DNA of 64,000 nucleotides from Chloranthus sessilifolius (lineage: Eukaryota > Streptophyta > Magnoliopsida > Chloranthales > Chloranthaceae), in the NCBI GenBank assembly GCA_021018995.1, contig CM037587.1:71877604-71941603 (forward strand), written 5' to 3'. The first letter of the stretch is position 1. Each line of letters begins with the position of its first letter. Below the pieces are notes generated by a model. The model was not told the DNA's origin. It made no database searches and was given only the letters and a program-made list of their open reading frames with translations. Positions 1 through 11,391 of the stretch are shown here, in pieces. A program made the position numbers and the translations under genes.

Positions 1-1118
1 GCTTAGGAAGATGATCTCCGTCCATGGTGGCAAGGCGGATGGCGTAACCCGATAGCATTCTCAGACGATGTAAGGTCCCTCCCAGTTCGGCTTGAATTTC
101 TCTCTCGGATCGGCGTGGAGGGATGGGAAGATCTTCTTCAACATAGTGTCTCCTACCTTCAGATCACGACTACAGACACATTTATTCTAAGCGTGTGCGA
201 TTCGCCCTTGGTAGACTTGAGTATGGCACAAGGCTAGGGGTCTTTTTTCGTCTAATAAATTCAATTGGTCAAAGCAGGATCTCTCTCTGCTTCGAGTAAG
301 CCTGATTGCGAGAGTACTTCAACCTCTACCGGTAGGATGGCCTTGGTTCCATACACAAGGGAGAATGGTGTTGCCCCTGTAGCGATACAGATCAACACTT
401 TATAGGCCCATAAAGCAAATGGCAGCATTTCTCTCCAATCTCGATAAGTGACGACCATCTTCTCGAGGATGCAGACGACTGTCTTGTTCGTAGCTTCCAC
501 GGCTCCATTAGTTTGAGGCTGATAAGGTGACGAGTGATGGTGCTTGATCTTGTATTGCTCGCAGAAAGCTCGGATGCATTTATTCGCAAAGTTTGTGTCA
601 TTGTCCGTGATGATATCCTTGGGTACTCCAAATCAGCACATAATATTACTCTTGAGAAACTTCTCGACGTGATTGGCCGTGATGTTGGCATATGACGCCG
701 GTTCTACCCACTTGGTGAAGCATTCAATGGCGACGAGGATGAACCGATGTCCGTTCGATGCTTTCAGATTAATCATTCTGACGACGTCACGGCCCTAGGT
801 AGCAAATGGCCAAGGAGTGGTCATACAGTGAAGATCGATGGCAGGAGCGTGTATCAAACTGGAGTGTTCCTCACACTTATAACATTTTTGAACATATTTG
901 CAACAATCTGATTCCATAGTGGTCCAAAAATATCCTTGTCATAGAATTTTCTTAGCAAGCATGTGACCACTGACGTGGGCTCCACATACTCCTTCGTGGA
1001 TCTCCTTCATAATATTGGTCGCTTCACTTTTAGTAAGGCACCTGAGTAAGATGTTATTGTAGGATCGCTTGTAAAGGCACTCCCCGCAAATGATGTAGCC
1101 TGCTACTAGACGTTGAAG
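1..1118 (-). pseudogene. Integrase of the Tat element (broken)
   Basis: Integrase would join element cDNA to the host chromosome. The zinc-binding region is visible (GVCGAHVSGHMLAKKIL, then CCKYVQKCYKC, about 900-1010). Of the D,D,E triad the first Asp is replaced by Glu (FILVAIECFTKW, about 725-760), the second is kept (ITDNDTNFAN, about 590-620) and the Glu is kept (NGAVEATNK, about 490-515). The C-terminal FKPNWEGPYIV motif lies at 62-108 and is followed at once by a stop. Further stops interrupt the frame near 635, 795 and 945. It follows the second RNase H and runs off the window edge. Identification is strong; activity is excluded. Confidence 0.85.
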
Positions 1119-1121
1119 GGT

Positions 1122-1853
1122 TCATCGGTCCGTCTTGGACGTACCTTCAGGGAAAGTTAGTGTCTCGAGGAAATTCTTGATATCTGAGAACCAAGGTGGC
1201 TCATCATCAGGCTTTAGGGATTCCTCAATCTGGAGGCAGAAGGTTGGCTCATTCCTTTGCTCAATCATGATCGGCTTCATCTTAGCGCCATATGGGATTT
1301 CAATCATTGATGCCAACATTACTAGTGCATCGGCAAAGCGAATCCTTATCCGGGGGACATATGAGAATGTCACGTCTTAGAAGCAAGCTATCAGATCCTC
1401 GAGGTGTTCATGGTAAGGGATCAGTTTCTCATCTTTCGTCTTCCAGTCACCATTCTTCTAGCATATGATCAACTGCGAATCACCAAACACTCGAAGGTGG
1501 GTTATATTTAGATCAAGAGCCGCCTGCAGACCAGTGGCCCAAGCTTCATTTTCGACCATATTATTAGTGCAAGGGAAGTTGAGCTTGATAGAGATGGGTA
1601 CATGGGATCCTTTCGACGAAATCAGAATGGCGCCATCTCCTTGACCCTCGACATTAGTTGCCCCGTCAAAGTGCATTACCCAAGATTCTTCTGCTTCCTG
1701 GGTATCATCGTCCGTCATGAACAAGATGTCCTTATCAGGGAACTCAGTTCTCAAAGGTTCATAATCTGGCAAAGGATTGTTGGCAAGATGATCGGTGAGT
1801 GCCTGCCCCTTAATCGACTTCTGAGTGATGTAGGTGATGTCAAACTTAGACAA
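1122..1853 (-). pseudogene. Second (Tat-type) RNase H domain
   Basis: This region encodes the extra RNase H typical of Tat elements, which would degrade the RNA strand of the RNA:DNA hybrid. It opens with a linker (about 1720-1853), then HFDGATN with the first catalytic Asp (about 1660-1685), TNNMVENEAWATGL with the Glu, and VFGDSQLI with the next Asp (about 1480-1495). A stop falls right after QLIIC near 1455, another near 1380, and the C-terminal RFADALVMLAS motif appears at about 1310-1345. The family normally has N in place of the R before FADAL. The remaining segment to 1122 is the spacer towards integrase. Confident as a domain, non-functional. Confidence 0.85.
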
Positions 1854-1856
1854 TAA

Positions 1857-3599
1857 AAGCTACCACCGTGTGGTTCGTCTAGTGAGAGTCGGCTTCTTGA
1901 ACAAGTATTTCAACGGGTCCATTTGGGCCAAAAGTAAAATAGCTTGGGATAGCAAGTAATGGCAGAGTCTCTGAATAGCCCATACAAGAGCCATACATGC
2001 TTTATCCAGATCAGAATAGCGTGTTTCATAATTAGTAAACTTCTTGCTCAGATAGTAGATGGCATGCTCTCTTCTTCTCGTCTCGTCATGCTACCCTAAG
2101 ATGCATCCCATCAAAATTTCCATCATTGAGAGATACATCAAGAATGGTCTATGCGGCTCAGATGGTACTAACACAGGTGGGTTAAGGAGGTAGCTTTTGA
2201 TTTTATTGAACGCTGCCTGACAATTGTCATTCCATTCAACGGGCCAGTCCTTCCAAAGTAGCTTGAAGATCAGCGTGCAGATTGGAGTTAGTTGCACAAT
2301 GAACCAACTGATATATTGTATTCTGCCTAAGAACCCTCTAACCTCTTTATCAATAGACGGCAACGGCAGTTCTGTGATAGCTTTGACTTTGACTGGGACA
2401 ACCTCGATCCCTCTCCTGCTGACGATTAATCCTAATAATTTTCCGGACATAGCGCCAAAAGCGCACTTTTGTAGATTCAGACGTAACCTGTACTTTCTCA
2501 ACCTCTCGAACAATTTTTGGAGGTTTACCAAGTGATCACCTCACTCCGGTGACTTGGCTATCATATCATTGACATACACTTCAATTTCTCGGTGCATCAT
2601 GTCGTGGAATAGCATAGTCATTGCTCTTTGGTATGTTACACCGGCATTCTTCAGCCCAAATGGCATGACTTTGTAGCGGAAGGTTCCCCAAGGAGTGATA
2701 AACATTGTCTTCTCTTGATCTGCCTTTGCCATCTTGATCTGATTATATCCTGAGAATCCATCCATGAATGAAAGCATCCCATGCTAAGCAGTGTTGTCGA
2801 CCAAGATGTCGATGTGCGGCAATGGGAAATCCTCCTTCGGGCTTGCTTTGTTTAAATTTTAAAAATCAATGCACATGCAGACCTTTTCATCCTTTTTCGG
2901 TACAGGCACATTATTGGCTAGCCACTACAGGTACTTAGATATCATGAGAAACCCTACGTCATACTGCTTGATGACCTCGTCTTTGACTTTCAATATCCAC
3001 TCGGGTCGGAGATGTCTCAGCTTCTGCTTAACTGGCTTCATATCAAGGTAGAGAGGCAACTCATGCTCAACCAAATTGGTGTCTAGACCAGGCATGTCCT
3101 CGTATGATCAGATAAAAACATCTTGGTATGACCGAAGGAAGTCGATCATGCTTTTTCTTTTCTCGGGAGATAGCGATGTTCTGATTTTGGTAATGCAGGG
3201 AATCTCCTCAATCCCTAGATTAACGTCCTCGATTTCCTCGACAATGGGGGTATGGCCATGCTCAAATTCAATAAATCGGTCAAGGAGCTCATTAGGGAGT
3301 TCTTCTAAAGGGATATCCTCATCCAGACTCATAACACCTACCTCTTCTTGTATTTCTACAGGAAAGTGGTCAATTTTACGTGGGACGAGTATTTCGATTA
3401 AGGCATCCTTTTGTGAGATTTTATCTAGAATTTTAAATGATAATATTTTTGGACTTTGTATTTTTTCAATGTTTTGAGGTTTTGTATTTCTTCGGAGATG
3501 GACCCTTGGAAGCACGAGTCTGTGTATAAACAAGGTATTGTCTGCCAAGGGCTTATCCCACTTTTTATAGGTTATTTTTTTTGGGGAAACATGTGCCAA
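1857..3599 (-). pseudogene. Reverse transcriptase and first RNase H of the Tat element
   Basis: Reverse transcriptase copies element RNA to DNA. The N-terminal part has RTSLSPEKRKSMIDFLRSY (about 3130-3190), then a palm with CIDF-NLNKASPKEDFPLPHID (about 2825-2875), GFSGYNQIKMAKADQEKT (about 2705-2760) and MPFGLKNAGVTYQRAM. The catalytic box reads YVND near 2570 instead of YVDD, so one metal-binding Asp is lost. A thumb and connection follow (LGLIVSRRGIEV, EVRGFLGRIQYISWFI), then an RNase H with HAIYYLSKKFTNYETRYSDLDKAC (about 2010-2075). Stops occur near 3105, 2940, 2865, 2780, 2530 and 2090. Domain assignment is secure; the product is dead. Confidence 0.87.
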
Positions 3600-3762
3600 A
3601 TATTAGGCCACTCTTTTACCTGATTGGATGGAGGGGGCTGACTGATATGGCTCATTGGAGTCGGCTTCCGTCACGTTGATCCCCATTTTGTCTGAGATGA
3701 TGTCCTCAAATGTTAAAACCATTTTGTGATGATTTACCACAAGTTTGCTTAGGTACTGGCCG

Positions 3763-4902
3763 TCATTCTTCAAAGAGAGATAGCGCGGCCAAATCTATCT
3801 CCAGGCTGAGAAGGGTAATGTGGGGATTGATGGGATGAACTGGTGCTATAGGCTTGTGTGGGGTTAATCGAGTTTTCCCATTTCGGTCAATCTTCACGAC
3901 CCCGACACTTATGAATGAATTTCTTATATGAGGCCTGGGCCGAGGCTTCTCTTCTATGTGGATCCCTCTGGCTTTTGCAGCTGCCGTGGCACGGGCTTTC
4001 TCCTTAGCCTCTCTCACTTCTTCTTTCGTGGGCTTATAACCAAGCCTAAATCTGACTTTCTACCCCCCTTTGGCTGTGACGGGCTCCCTTCTGCCTTGTA
4101 ATCTGGGCCTAAGGCCCCTTTCTTTTTTATAGCCCCACTTTTGGAGTATAGCCACTGCCACTATCATCCCCCCTCCGGTTCTTAGAACGATGCCCTCGAT
4201 GGGCTCCGGGAGTATTGTCGATACCTCATATTCGAAACTGTGGAGGTCGACGTCCTCGATAGTGTGTGGCACATCCAGCACATTGGGCTTTTCAATGCTA
4301 TTGGTGGCCTTTTCTTTCTCACTGTGCCCTTCACCGATGATTGTGATGATCTTATGCCTCGATACAAACTTGAGTTTCTGGTGCAATGTGGAGGGGATCG
4401 CTCCAACCTCATGTAGCCATGGGCGCCCCAGTAGCAGATTAAATGAGGATTTGATGTTCATTACTTGAAACAATATAGAGGTCATTGGCCCAATTAATAG
4501 CTCAAGATCAACTTCTCCCATTATCTCTCTCCTGGTATTATAAAAACCTCGGGCGCTGGTTCTCGTGGGTCTCAGCATGCAAGGGTCTACCCCAATCTTG
4601 GTGGCGGTTCTCAGCAGGCATATGTTCAATGTAGACCAATTATTGATCAGAACTAGGGGGATTATCATATTTCTAGACTCAACAGTTATATTCAAAGATT
4701 TTGAGTGCCTACCTCCTTCCTCAAGTAAATTGGCATCAGAAAATGAAATGGCATTTGGAGCCATCACTTGACCAATTATTTGCCCAACTTCATCCAGGCT
4801 AACCTGAAGTGACACATGTGCATTATTTAACGCCCTCATTAAAGCTTGAAAATAGAGTGGGGACGTCATTAATAGATCCCATACAGTAATATGGACAGGC
4901 AT
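3763..4902 (-). pseudogene. Protease region with G-patch-like segment, Tat element
   Basis: The aspartic protease would cut the Gag-Pol polyprotein. The usual LIDNGSSLN active-site motif is LINNWSTLN here (about 4626-4652): the catalytic Asp is Asn and the following Gly is Trp. The downstream structural motif LLGRPWLHEVGAI is well kept (about 4395-4435), and GVD after the active site is present. After it comes a G-patch-like stretch, WGYKKERGLRPRLQGRREP (about 4085-4145; the family consensus is MGY-PG-GLG), with a stop near 4060, then a basic linker rich in K and R to 3763. A G-patch between PR and RT is usual in Tat elements. Loss of the catalytic Asp makes the protease inactive. Confidence 0.82.
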
Positions 4903-5139
4903 TCTTCTCAGCTAAGTCTCCAGTATATGTTCTTGACTCATTTTTTCAAAGGGATTCACGACGCTATCTTTCTTTCCTTTTGATTGGGCTTGTGTTGCTG
5001 CTGATGCTTCCAGTTGCTTTGAAATCTTCCCAGATCAGGACACGAAGTCCACTGCCCCTTCTTTATGGCTGCCAGTGTTGATATTGGTTTGTTCATAACT
5101 CAACGAGACCTGATGAGGATCATAGGAAGGTCCCGAAAT

Positions 5140-6835
5140 CTAGAATGGTATAGTTGCTGGTATCGAAGGTACTTGCACTGCGGGCTCAGGAGGTATAGGC
5201 AACACTTGATTTACTTCAATGGTAGCTTGTTGGGTAGGAAAATTGGACCAAACGGGGGTGGTGAAACTTGTGAGTGGTGGCGTCGGGGGAAAAGGGGTAG
5301 GGGTAGGCCATTGGTAGCTGATGGGTGCTAGCGGGGGATTAGGGGTAGGGATAGGCCATTGGTAGCTGATGGATGATGGCGGGGGATTAGGGGTATGATG
5401 GGCCACTGGATAACTGATGGGGGTGGTGGTGTATGGTTGATATGCATTTATGTGCACATAATTGACGGGTGTGGGTGATGGGAAGTAAGCCTTAAGATCC
5501 AAGGGTTCAATTTGAGGAGTTGGGTTGGGAAATAATCTGACAAATTTAGGGGTTCAATTACCCCAATATTCCTTTCTTCAATATTTTTCGACAATGGCGC
5601 CACATAGCTCTCCCGATCACTGATATAATCAAACTGGTCAAACTCAAATTTCTACTCATTTTCCTCTATCATGCCGATGATGGGTCTGGGACCTGCTCCT
5701 CCGATAGGATGTGGGAGTAATGGCACTTGGTGAATATTTGCATGCTGGTTTACTTGCGAAGGTGCTAGTAGAATGATTTTCCTGACATTGATTAAATCTT
5801 GGATCGCGTGCTTCAACGGGAAGCAATGGTCAGTCAGGTGACCTGAACCCTGATGGAAATTATAGTGGGTATTGAGATTATAGTTCTTTGGGATCGGGTG
5901 GGGTGGAGGTTACAGTTGATGAATGGTAACTAATCCATTTTTTATTAATAAAGGCAAAAGTACACTTAATGATTGCCCCAGGGGTGTGAACACTCGATCA
6001 TAGCGGGCTCTCCTTTGCTCCAGAGTTATCTGCATTCCTTGACCGTTCCCTGCTCTTTGTATCTGCTCAGTTCTGACCAGTGCTGGCTAGGCCGCTTGGA
6101 ATTGGAACGGGGTTATATTATTGTTGGGCCTGGTATTCACAATGTTTTAGACATCGGCCCCGGTTCTCTTATCATTCCTTTATTCTGAAAACCTTCTAAC
6201 CGCACTAGCTCCACTTGGTATACTTTTGCTCAGGCGCCCCTCCCTGATGGCATCTTCACAGTGGTTGGTGTTCTTTACCAAGTCAGCAAAACTGGACTGC
6301 TGCTGGTATACAAGAAAATCTAAGATCACTGGCAGGGTATTCTTAGAGATTATTTTGATCTGTTCATCGTCAAGTATCCTGTTTCTAACTTGAGCTGCTA
6401 GTACTCTCCAACACCCTAAGTAATTGCTGAAGGTTTCGTTGGAGTTCTACTTTAACCGAGCTAGATCTGACTTGCGAGGCTCTATGTCTATATTGTAGAC
6501 ATTTTGCTCTTGGAATAGGTGGGTCAGATCTTTCTGCGTCTTCATCATAGATGGTTTCAAAGATGTTAACCACCTCAGGGTCGGACCTGTCAAACTCTTT
6601 TGAAAGACTTTTATTAGCAGTCTCTCATCTCCCCCCCTCTCCCGTATTGGCACATGTCCCCACAATAGGACTTGAGGTGTGCGATTGGGTTGCTTGCGTC
6701 ATTGTATTTGTCAAAAGTTGGCATTTTAAATTTGGGAGGCAAGGAGACCTTAGCAAACAGGCACAAGTCTGTGAAGTCTGTGGCATGGATTTCAACACCA
6801 CCCATCTTCAATAACTGCTTCTGGATCTTATCCAA
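5140..6835 (-). pseudogene. Gag core of the Tat element (capsid and zinc-knuckle region)
   Basis: Gag forms the virus-like particle. The capsid part carries PPKFKMPTFDKYNDASNPIA (about 6680-6745), then SLTGPTLRWLTSL (about 6560-6600) and an Asn/Tyr-rich region. The zinc-knuckle-like motif near 5800-5850 reads HYNFHQGSGHLTDHC: the first Cys of the Tat-type C-FH...GH..-.C motif is Tyr, consistent with one G-to-A change. A Pro/Thr/His-rich tail follows to 5140 with repeats around PNPPSSISYQWPIPTPNPP. Frameshifts and several stops break the frame. Recognition rests on the capsid motifs and position upstream of the protease. Confidence 0.75.
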
Positions 6836-6929
6836 CTGTTCTTTCAGCTGCTCTGACTCCTTAGATATGGGGTCGCTTTCTCGAAAGTTGGTTGGATTTC
6901 ACTTTGTGCTACCAGGGAGGAAATGATTG

Positions 6930-8290
6930 GGGAAGGGTTAAGGTTGGTCAATGCCCTAGCATAGGCTCCATTATTCCTAATCTCATCCTTTTCATACTGC
7001 TAGTCGACATAGTGCGCAGTGAGGGTGGGATTCTCATGCTGGTGTTACATGAACTGAGTGGGAATGACATGAGTAGGGGTTAGGTGAGTCCATTGGGGAT
7101 GAGAGAAGGTTTATTGGGTGATGGGATGAGTGGAAGTTAGATTTTAGAGAGGGGCCTGATGAGGCCATTGAGCATGGGGGAAGATTTGGAGATGGCCTTG
7201 GGGTGTGGGGCCATGGGAAAATTAGGTTTGAGGTACGGTTTGGGTTTGACTTGGGTGTGAAGGTTGGGGGTGGGTGGGTTTTGTGGGGGGTATTGATGCG
7301 AGGTTCCAAGGTTTTGGGCTTGGGTTTGGGCCATGAAGCCTTGGGAGTGTTGGGCCGTGAAGCCTTGGTCATTATAGGTTTGGGCCACGGGCCATTGATG
7401 GGTTTGGGCCATGGGCCCTTGGTGGATTTGGGCTATGGGCCCTTAGTGGGTTTGGGCCATGGGACCTTGATGGATTTGGCCCATTGGGCCTTGATGGGTC
7501 TAGGCCATGGGCCCTTGTTGGGTCTGGCGCATTGGGCCTTGATGGGTCTGGGCCATGGGGCCTTGGTATGTGTGGGTGGTAGGGTTTTGGGCCAATGGGC
7601 CTTGGGTCATGTGGGAAATGGGAGCTTGGGCCAATGGGCCTTGGGGCATGTGGGAAATGTAGGTTTGGGTGTTGTGGATGATGGGGGGTTAATGGGGGTC
7701 ATGGGGGAGTGAGGCATGGATATTGGGTAGGGTATGGGATGGGTTCATGGATATGGGGTGTGGAGGAGAGGAGGTATTTTTGGGAAACCTTCCACATGGA
7801 GTAGGCTTGGAACATCTCCCCCATCATGATCATGGAAGGAGGGTCGGATGGAGATGGTGAATTTAAGGGGTGATGAGATGTAGATGGGGTGAATGTGGTG
7901 GGTAAATTGGGCATGGTCCCAGAAAAATCGGGACCCTAGTAACGGATGGGATATGGGGTGGATTGGAGTGATGAAGTGGGGCATTGGCAAAGGGGGATGA
8001 GTTGGGAATGTTTAGGGATGAGGACGGGTAAAGTGCAAGTGTTTGGAAAAAATCGGGCATGACCCCGGTAAAAATGGGCATGACCCGGGTAGATGGGAGG
8101 ATTTGTAGGGGGTTGGATAACGCGGAAGTGGTATAAGTGAATGAGGGTGGATCGGGCCTATAGGGGGAAGATGGGAAATGGGGCATGGATGTGGATGGGG
8201 AAAGTGTAGGATTTGGCATGGAAGCGGATGGAATGTGGGATGGATTTGGCATGGATGGGGGAGGGAAAATAGGCATGGATTGGGCAAAAG
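6930..8290 (-). pseudogene. Proline-rich N-terminal Gag extension, Tat element
   Basis: On the minus strand this region codes for a low-complexity, Pro/His/Ser/Met-rich protein with no stop-free frame longer than about 140 codons; fragments in two frames share phrases such as SMPNPTLSPSTSMPHF and HIPSASMPNP. It sits between the leader and the capsid motifs, where Tat elements often have a variable Pro-rich Gag N terminus. It includes the 24-bp tandem array described separately. The true start codon cannot be chosen because of frameshifts. Long ORFs on the plus strand here (Gly/Leu/His-rich) are mirror shadows of the same repeats. Confidence 0.5.
7374..7684 (-). repeat. 24-bp coding minisatellite (QGPMAQTH) plus a 35-bp unit
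   Basis: From about 7565 down to 7374 the minus strand repeats an 8-codon unit, QGPMAQTH, about eight times (variants QGPMRQTQ, QGPMGQIH, QGPIAQIH, QWPVAQTY). Two units carry in-frame stops, TAG for CAG and TAA for CAA. Upstream, about 7590-7684, a different unit of about 35 bp encoding HFPH-PRPIGP occurs twice. The 24-bp period keeps the reading frame, which suggests the array expanded while the Gag extension was still coding. Confidence 0.8.
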
Positions 8291-8390
8291 ATGGGGAATG
8301 GGGGGGTACCGAAGGACCCGATAATTGTAAAGGGTGATTGGGTGAGGGAGATGGTGGAAAAAACTTCTCCCGAATGAGAGTGAGTTGGAG

Positions 8391-9851
8391 ATTATGGCGG
8401 GAATGAATCAGGATTGGCGTAAGCCAGGTCTACTACCCACGACATCATTCGATATCAGGTCGGGTACGGGTGCCTTGGATAAGGCCCAAAGAATTTCCTC
8501 CTTCTTCTCCTACAAGATGATGGAGGGCAAGATGATGTCGTTATGCCGGCACCACAAAGATTCAGTTTTTAGGTTTTTTTATTTTTTATTTTTTTGGAAA
8601 AAATTTTTTTATAAAAATAAAGGTTCTGAGGCCTTGGAATTCCCTTCTCGGGTGGCTTTCGTACCTTAATTTAGAACCAGCGGTGACGATTCCGATGCAC
8701 TTCGAAAGAATCAAAGGAAGACCTTTGATCTATTGAAGGTATGGAAACTGAGGCAAACGACCCGAACTTCCGAAATGAGTCAAAAAGAAGTTACCTTCTT
8801 TTGACCGGTGGGGGTGTATTGGGTGTTGGAGGTGGCGGCACTAAGACACTAATCGGGGGACTCGGGATGTGGGAAAGACCAGAGATTCGAACTGCAGCTG
8901 CTCAGAGCTACTCTAGTGCGACTAATACATGCGCCAAGTCAAAAATGTCAGATTTAAAGCTAGCGCAACTATTAGTTGCGCCAGTGTACTGTTAGGGCAT
9001 TTTACTTTGGCACAACTAATAGTTGCGCCAGAGCAATTTTCCTCTCTAGTTTGTTTGATAGCAGCAACTTTAGCTCGGAATTGGTCTCCAAACTAGTTTT
9101 TTGTGGATGCTGGGCTTCCGAAAACTGACTGATTTTTAGTGAAATGCTCTCTCCTCACTGAACCTAAGGGTTTGAGTCCGATATAACTCGCTAGCTCGCT
9201 CCCCAAAGGATTTTAAACTTGAAGGAATAGGTGACCCGCCCGATATACCTCCAGCGCAAGCGCCTTCTCAGATACTAGGTGGGCTGGGACTTTTTTGAAT
9301 CATCACCACTAGAGGTTGCCTCAATACTAAGACCCGGGTGGTTGTATGTATGCCTAAACTCAACCCTTTAAAATTTATCCCAAAAAATAAAAAAAAATTG
9401 ATTAAGTCCCCTTTTCTTGGTTCAATTTTAATTTTTTTTTTTTTAAAGCCCTTTTTTTTATGGAAGTTTTCTTTAGTTCAAAAATCGGAGGTGATGATCC
9501 CATGTCGCCACTACGGGCCGGCGTCCACTGTTAGAATATGTTTGCATAAGTAGGCCCATCAATCGGCTAAGGCATTTTAAATGACGGGAATTTAAAGAAA
9601 ATTAAAAGACAATGCGCAAGTAGGCCCGCTAATCGGCTAAAATACCAAAATGATGAAAAAGTAAAGAAAATTAAAAGACAATGCACATGTAGGCCAGCCG
9701 ATCGGCTAAGGCTCGTAAATGACATAAAAGTACGGGTAAGTAAAACGACTTACTCGGAGGGGTGAGTAAAAATAAAATAAAAATAGTAATAAAAAGGTTA
9801 GTAAAATAAAAATAAAGAGGCCAATATTCAAGGGGAAGCTCTACAAGCTTT
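8391..9851 (-). other. Leader (5' untranslated region) of the Tat element
   Basis: This stretch lies between the primer binding site and the first Gag-like codons on the minus strand and has no domain I recognise. It holds an A/T-rich run at about 8570-8625 and another at 9365-9465, two copies of a GCGCAACTA-type palindrome (8963-8981, 9009-9029) and the approximately 70-bp tandem repeat at 9545-9735. No credible ORF is present. Confidence 0.6.
9545..9735 (-). repeat. Three tandem copies of a ~70-bp unit in the Tat leader
   Basis: Each plus-strand unit contains TAGGCC..-TCGGCTAA followed by an A-rich segment (AAAGAAAATTAAAAGACAATG). The TAGGCC marks fall at 9551, 9621 and 9690, giving periods of 70 and 69 bp. 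The third copy is the most diverged. Confidence 0.8.
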
Positions 9852-9869
9852 TACCCAGCAGAATCGCCA
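9852..9869 (-). other. Primer binding site of the Tat element
   Basis: On the minus strand TGGCGATTCTGCTGGGTA begins two bases after the LTR end. It resembles the TGGCGACTCTGCTGGGGA site found beside LTRs of Tat/Ogre-type elements, thought to pair with a tRNA-Arg, with a few substitutions. The tRNA assignment is from memory of the family. Confidence 0.6.
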
Positions 9870-9871
9870 TC

Positions 9872-11387
9872 TGTGCAACCGTGGGATTTTTGACGATCCC
9901 ATTGCGGCGATACGCTCTCTAACAAAAATATAGAGTCGTCACCTAGAGATTTTGGTGTCCCGAGAAACCTATATCATTTTTATAAGCACCGAAGTGCCAC
10001 AAATATGACTCTGAATTTGGTCCACACCAAAGGTTCTTGGGTAGGGGCTTCGGTTATTGATTTGGAAGGTGTTAGGCACCCAATCAACCCACTTAATGTG
10101 GTCTCTACTAATGGCCAAAATAAAAATAATATAAAAGAAAAGAAAATAGCTTCATCTTGCCCAAAAGGGCTTAGAATCCTATTTGTGCCCCTTCGTTCCT
10201 ACAAAAAATGCGGCGGCGTAACGACACAAATGGGAGGATGGAGGAATGACCGAGAAAATAGAGGAATAGAGGGGAGAGTCGGAGCTCTCGGGCCCTTGTT
10301 GCACCATTGAGGAACCTTGCTTTGGCTTGCTTTGATGAGCTTTTGAAGGCTTGCATGGTATGGAATGGGGTTCTAACTCCTAAGGTTTGAAGCTAAGAGA
10401 TAGAGAAGCATGACTAGAGGATCACACACACCTAACCTAGAGGTTTTTAGTGAAATACTAAGGTTTAAAGGGTTTTTTGAATTCTGGAATTTGTATGGGG
10501 ATGGTGTACCAAAGGGCGAAAGATCTTCTCACTTAAGCTCTTTCTCTTTTAGGCAAAAATTCTCAACCTTTAATCCAAGGGGAGGGGGGCTCTATCTATA
10601 GGCAAAGGATGGGTTAGGAGAGTGTTTAGATGCTAATTGAGTTTAGCAATTAGGTAATCTAACATCTAAGGATTCTTAGGGTTTTTGGAGCCTTGAAACA
10701 TGTAAAGAGATGCTCCAATGGTGGATGATAGGGTAAGGGTTTAAACCACTTAAGGGGTTGCATATAGATGGTAAATGGGTGCCACAGAACTCGCAAAGCA
10801 TACAACAAAGGTCAAGGTGGTCAACAGGTCAAGCCCCCAATCATAAATTTTAGAGCAAAAATCAGAGGTTACTATTCATAAGCCTCGCGCAACTATTAGT
10901 TGCACCAGGCATATGCACAGTAAAACAGTGTCTGCATAGTGCTGGAAAGTTGGCTCCCCAAGGTGGGGTCCGCACTTTGAACTGGTACAACTATTAGTTG
11001 CACCAAATCTCTAAGAGGACTTCTCCAAAATTACAGTTTTGCCCCTCAAGTTCAAACCGCCATATCTTTGCATACATAGCCCCGATTGGGGTGATTCTTG
11101 GCCCATTGGAAATCTGACGACTTCTACATCTCAATGGTATGAGATTCGATCACAGTAGAAGGTCGTAGCTAGTCACGGTGCACCACCCATCATCCATTAC
11201 TCGGGAAAGCTAGGTTTAAGTCCGGGATGGGTTCTAAGGGTTGGGATTGGTTTCTAAGGGTTCGGGAAGGTGCCTAGGGGTTCGAGAAGGTTCTTAAGGG
11301 CTCCATTCATGCCATCAAAAATCTCGAAAGTGCGCCTCTCTCAAAATATATTTCGATCGGGCCTTAAGCCAAATTTGGGTGTCTACA
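9872..11387 (-). repeat. 5' LTR of the Tat element
   Basis: On the minus strand it starts TGTAGACACCC (at 11387), a common start for Tat LTRs, and ends GGTTGCACA (at 9872) two bases before the PBS, giving 1516 bp with TG..CA ends. It includes two copies of a GCGCAACTA..TAGTTGCAC palindrome (10887-10905 and 10984-11004) and a segment around 9910-9970 with the conserved AGAGTCGTCACCT-type block seen in Tat LTRs. The partner LTR is off-window, so boundaries rest on the PBS and terminal motifs. Confidence 0.7.
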
Positions 11388-11391
11388 GGTA

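Larger units (their letters stand above)
1..11387 (-). mobile_element. Tat-lineage Ty3/gypsy retrotransposon, degenerate, 3' end off-window
   Basis: Read on the minus strand from 11387 leftwards, the order is LTR, primer binding site, leader with tandem repeats, Gag, protease, reverse transcriptase, RNase H, a second RNase H, then integrase up to base 1. A second RNase H between the first RNase H and integrase is the known hallmark of the Tat lineage. Every domain contains in-frame stops and several catalytic residues are replaced, so the copy is old and inactive. The 3' LTR lies left of the window, so the TSD cannot be tested. Lineage call is firm; family name is not assigned. Confidence 0.88.

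Noticed and set aside
7203..7712. 169-codon plus-strand ORF rich in Gly, Leu and His
   Set aside because: It is the reverse reading of the Tat Pro-rich Gag repeats; composition is fully explained by the minus-strand tandem units.
9531..11387. Tat LTR ending at TGTTAGAATATG (9531) instead of 9872
   Set aside because: The TGGCGATTCTGCTGGG primer site next to 9872 and the tandem repeats at 9545-9735 fit a leader better than LTR.
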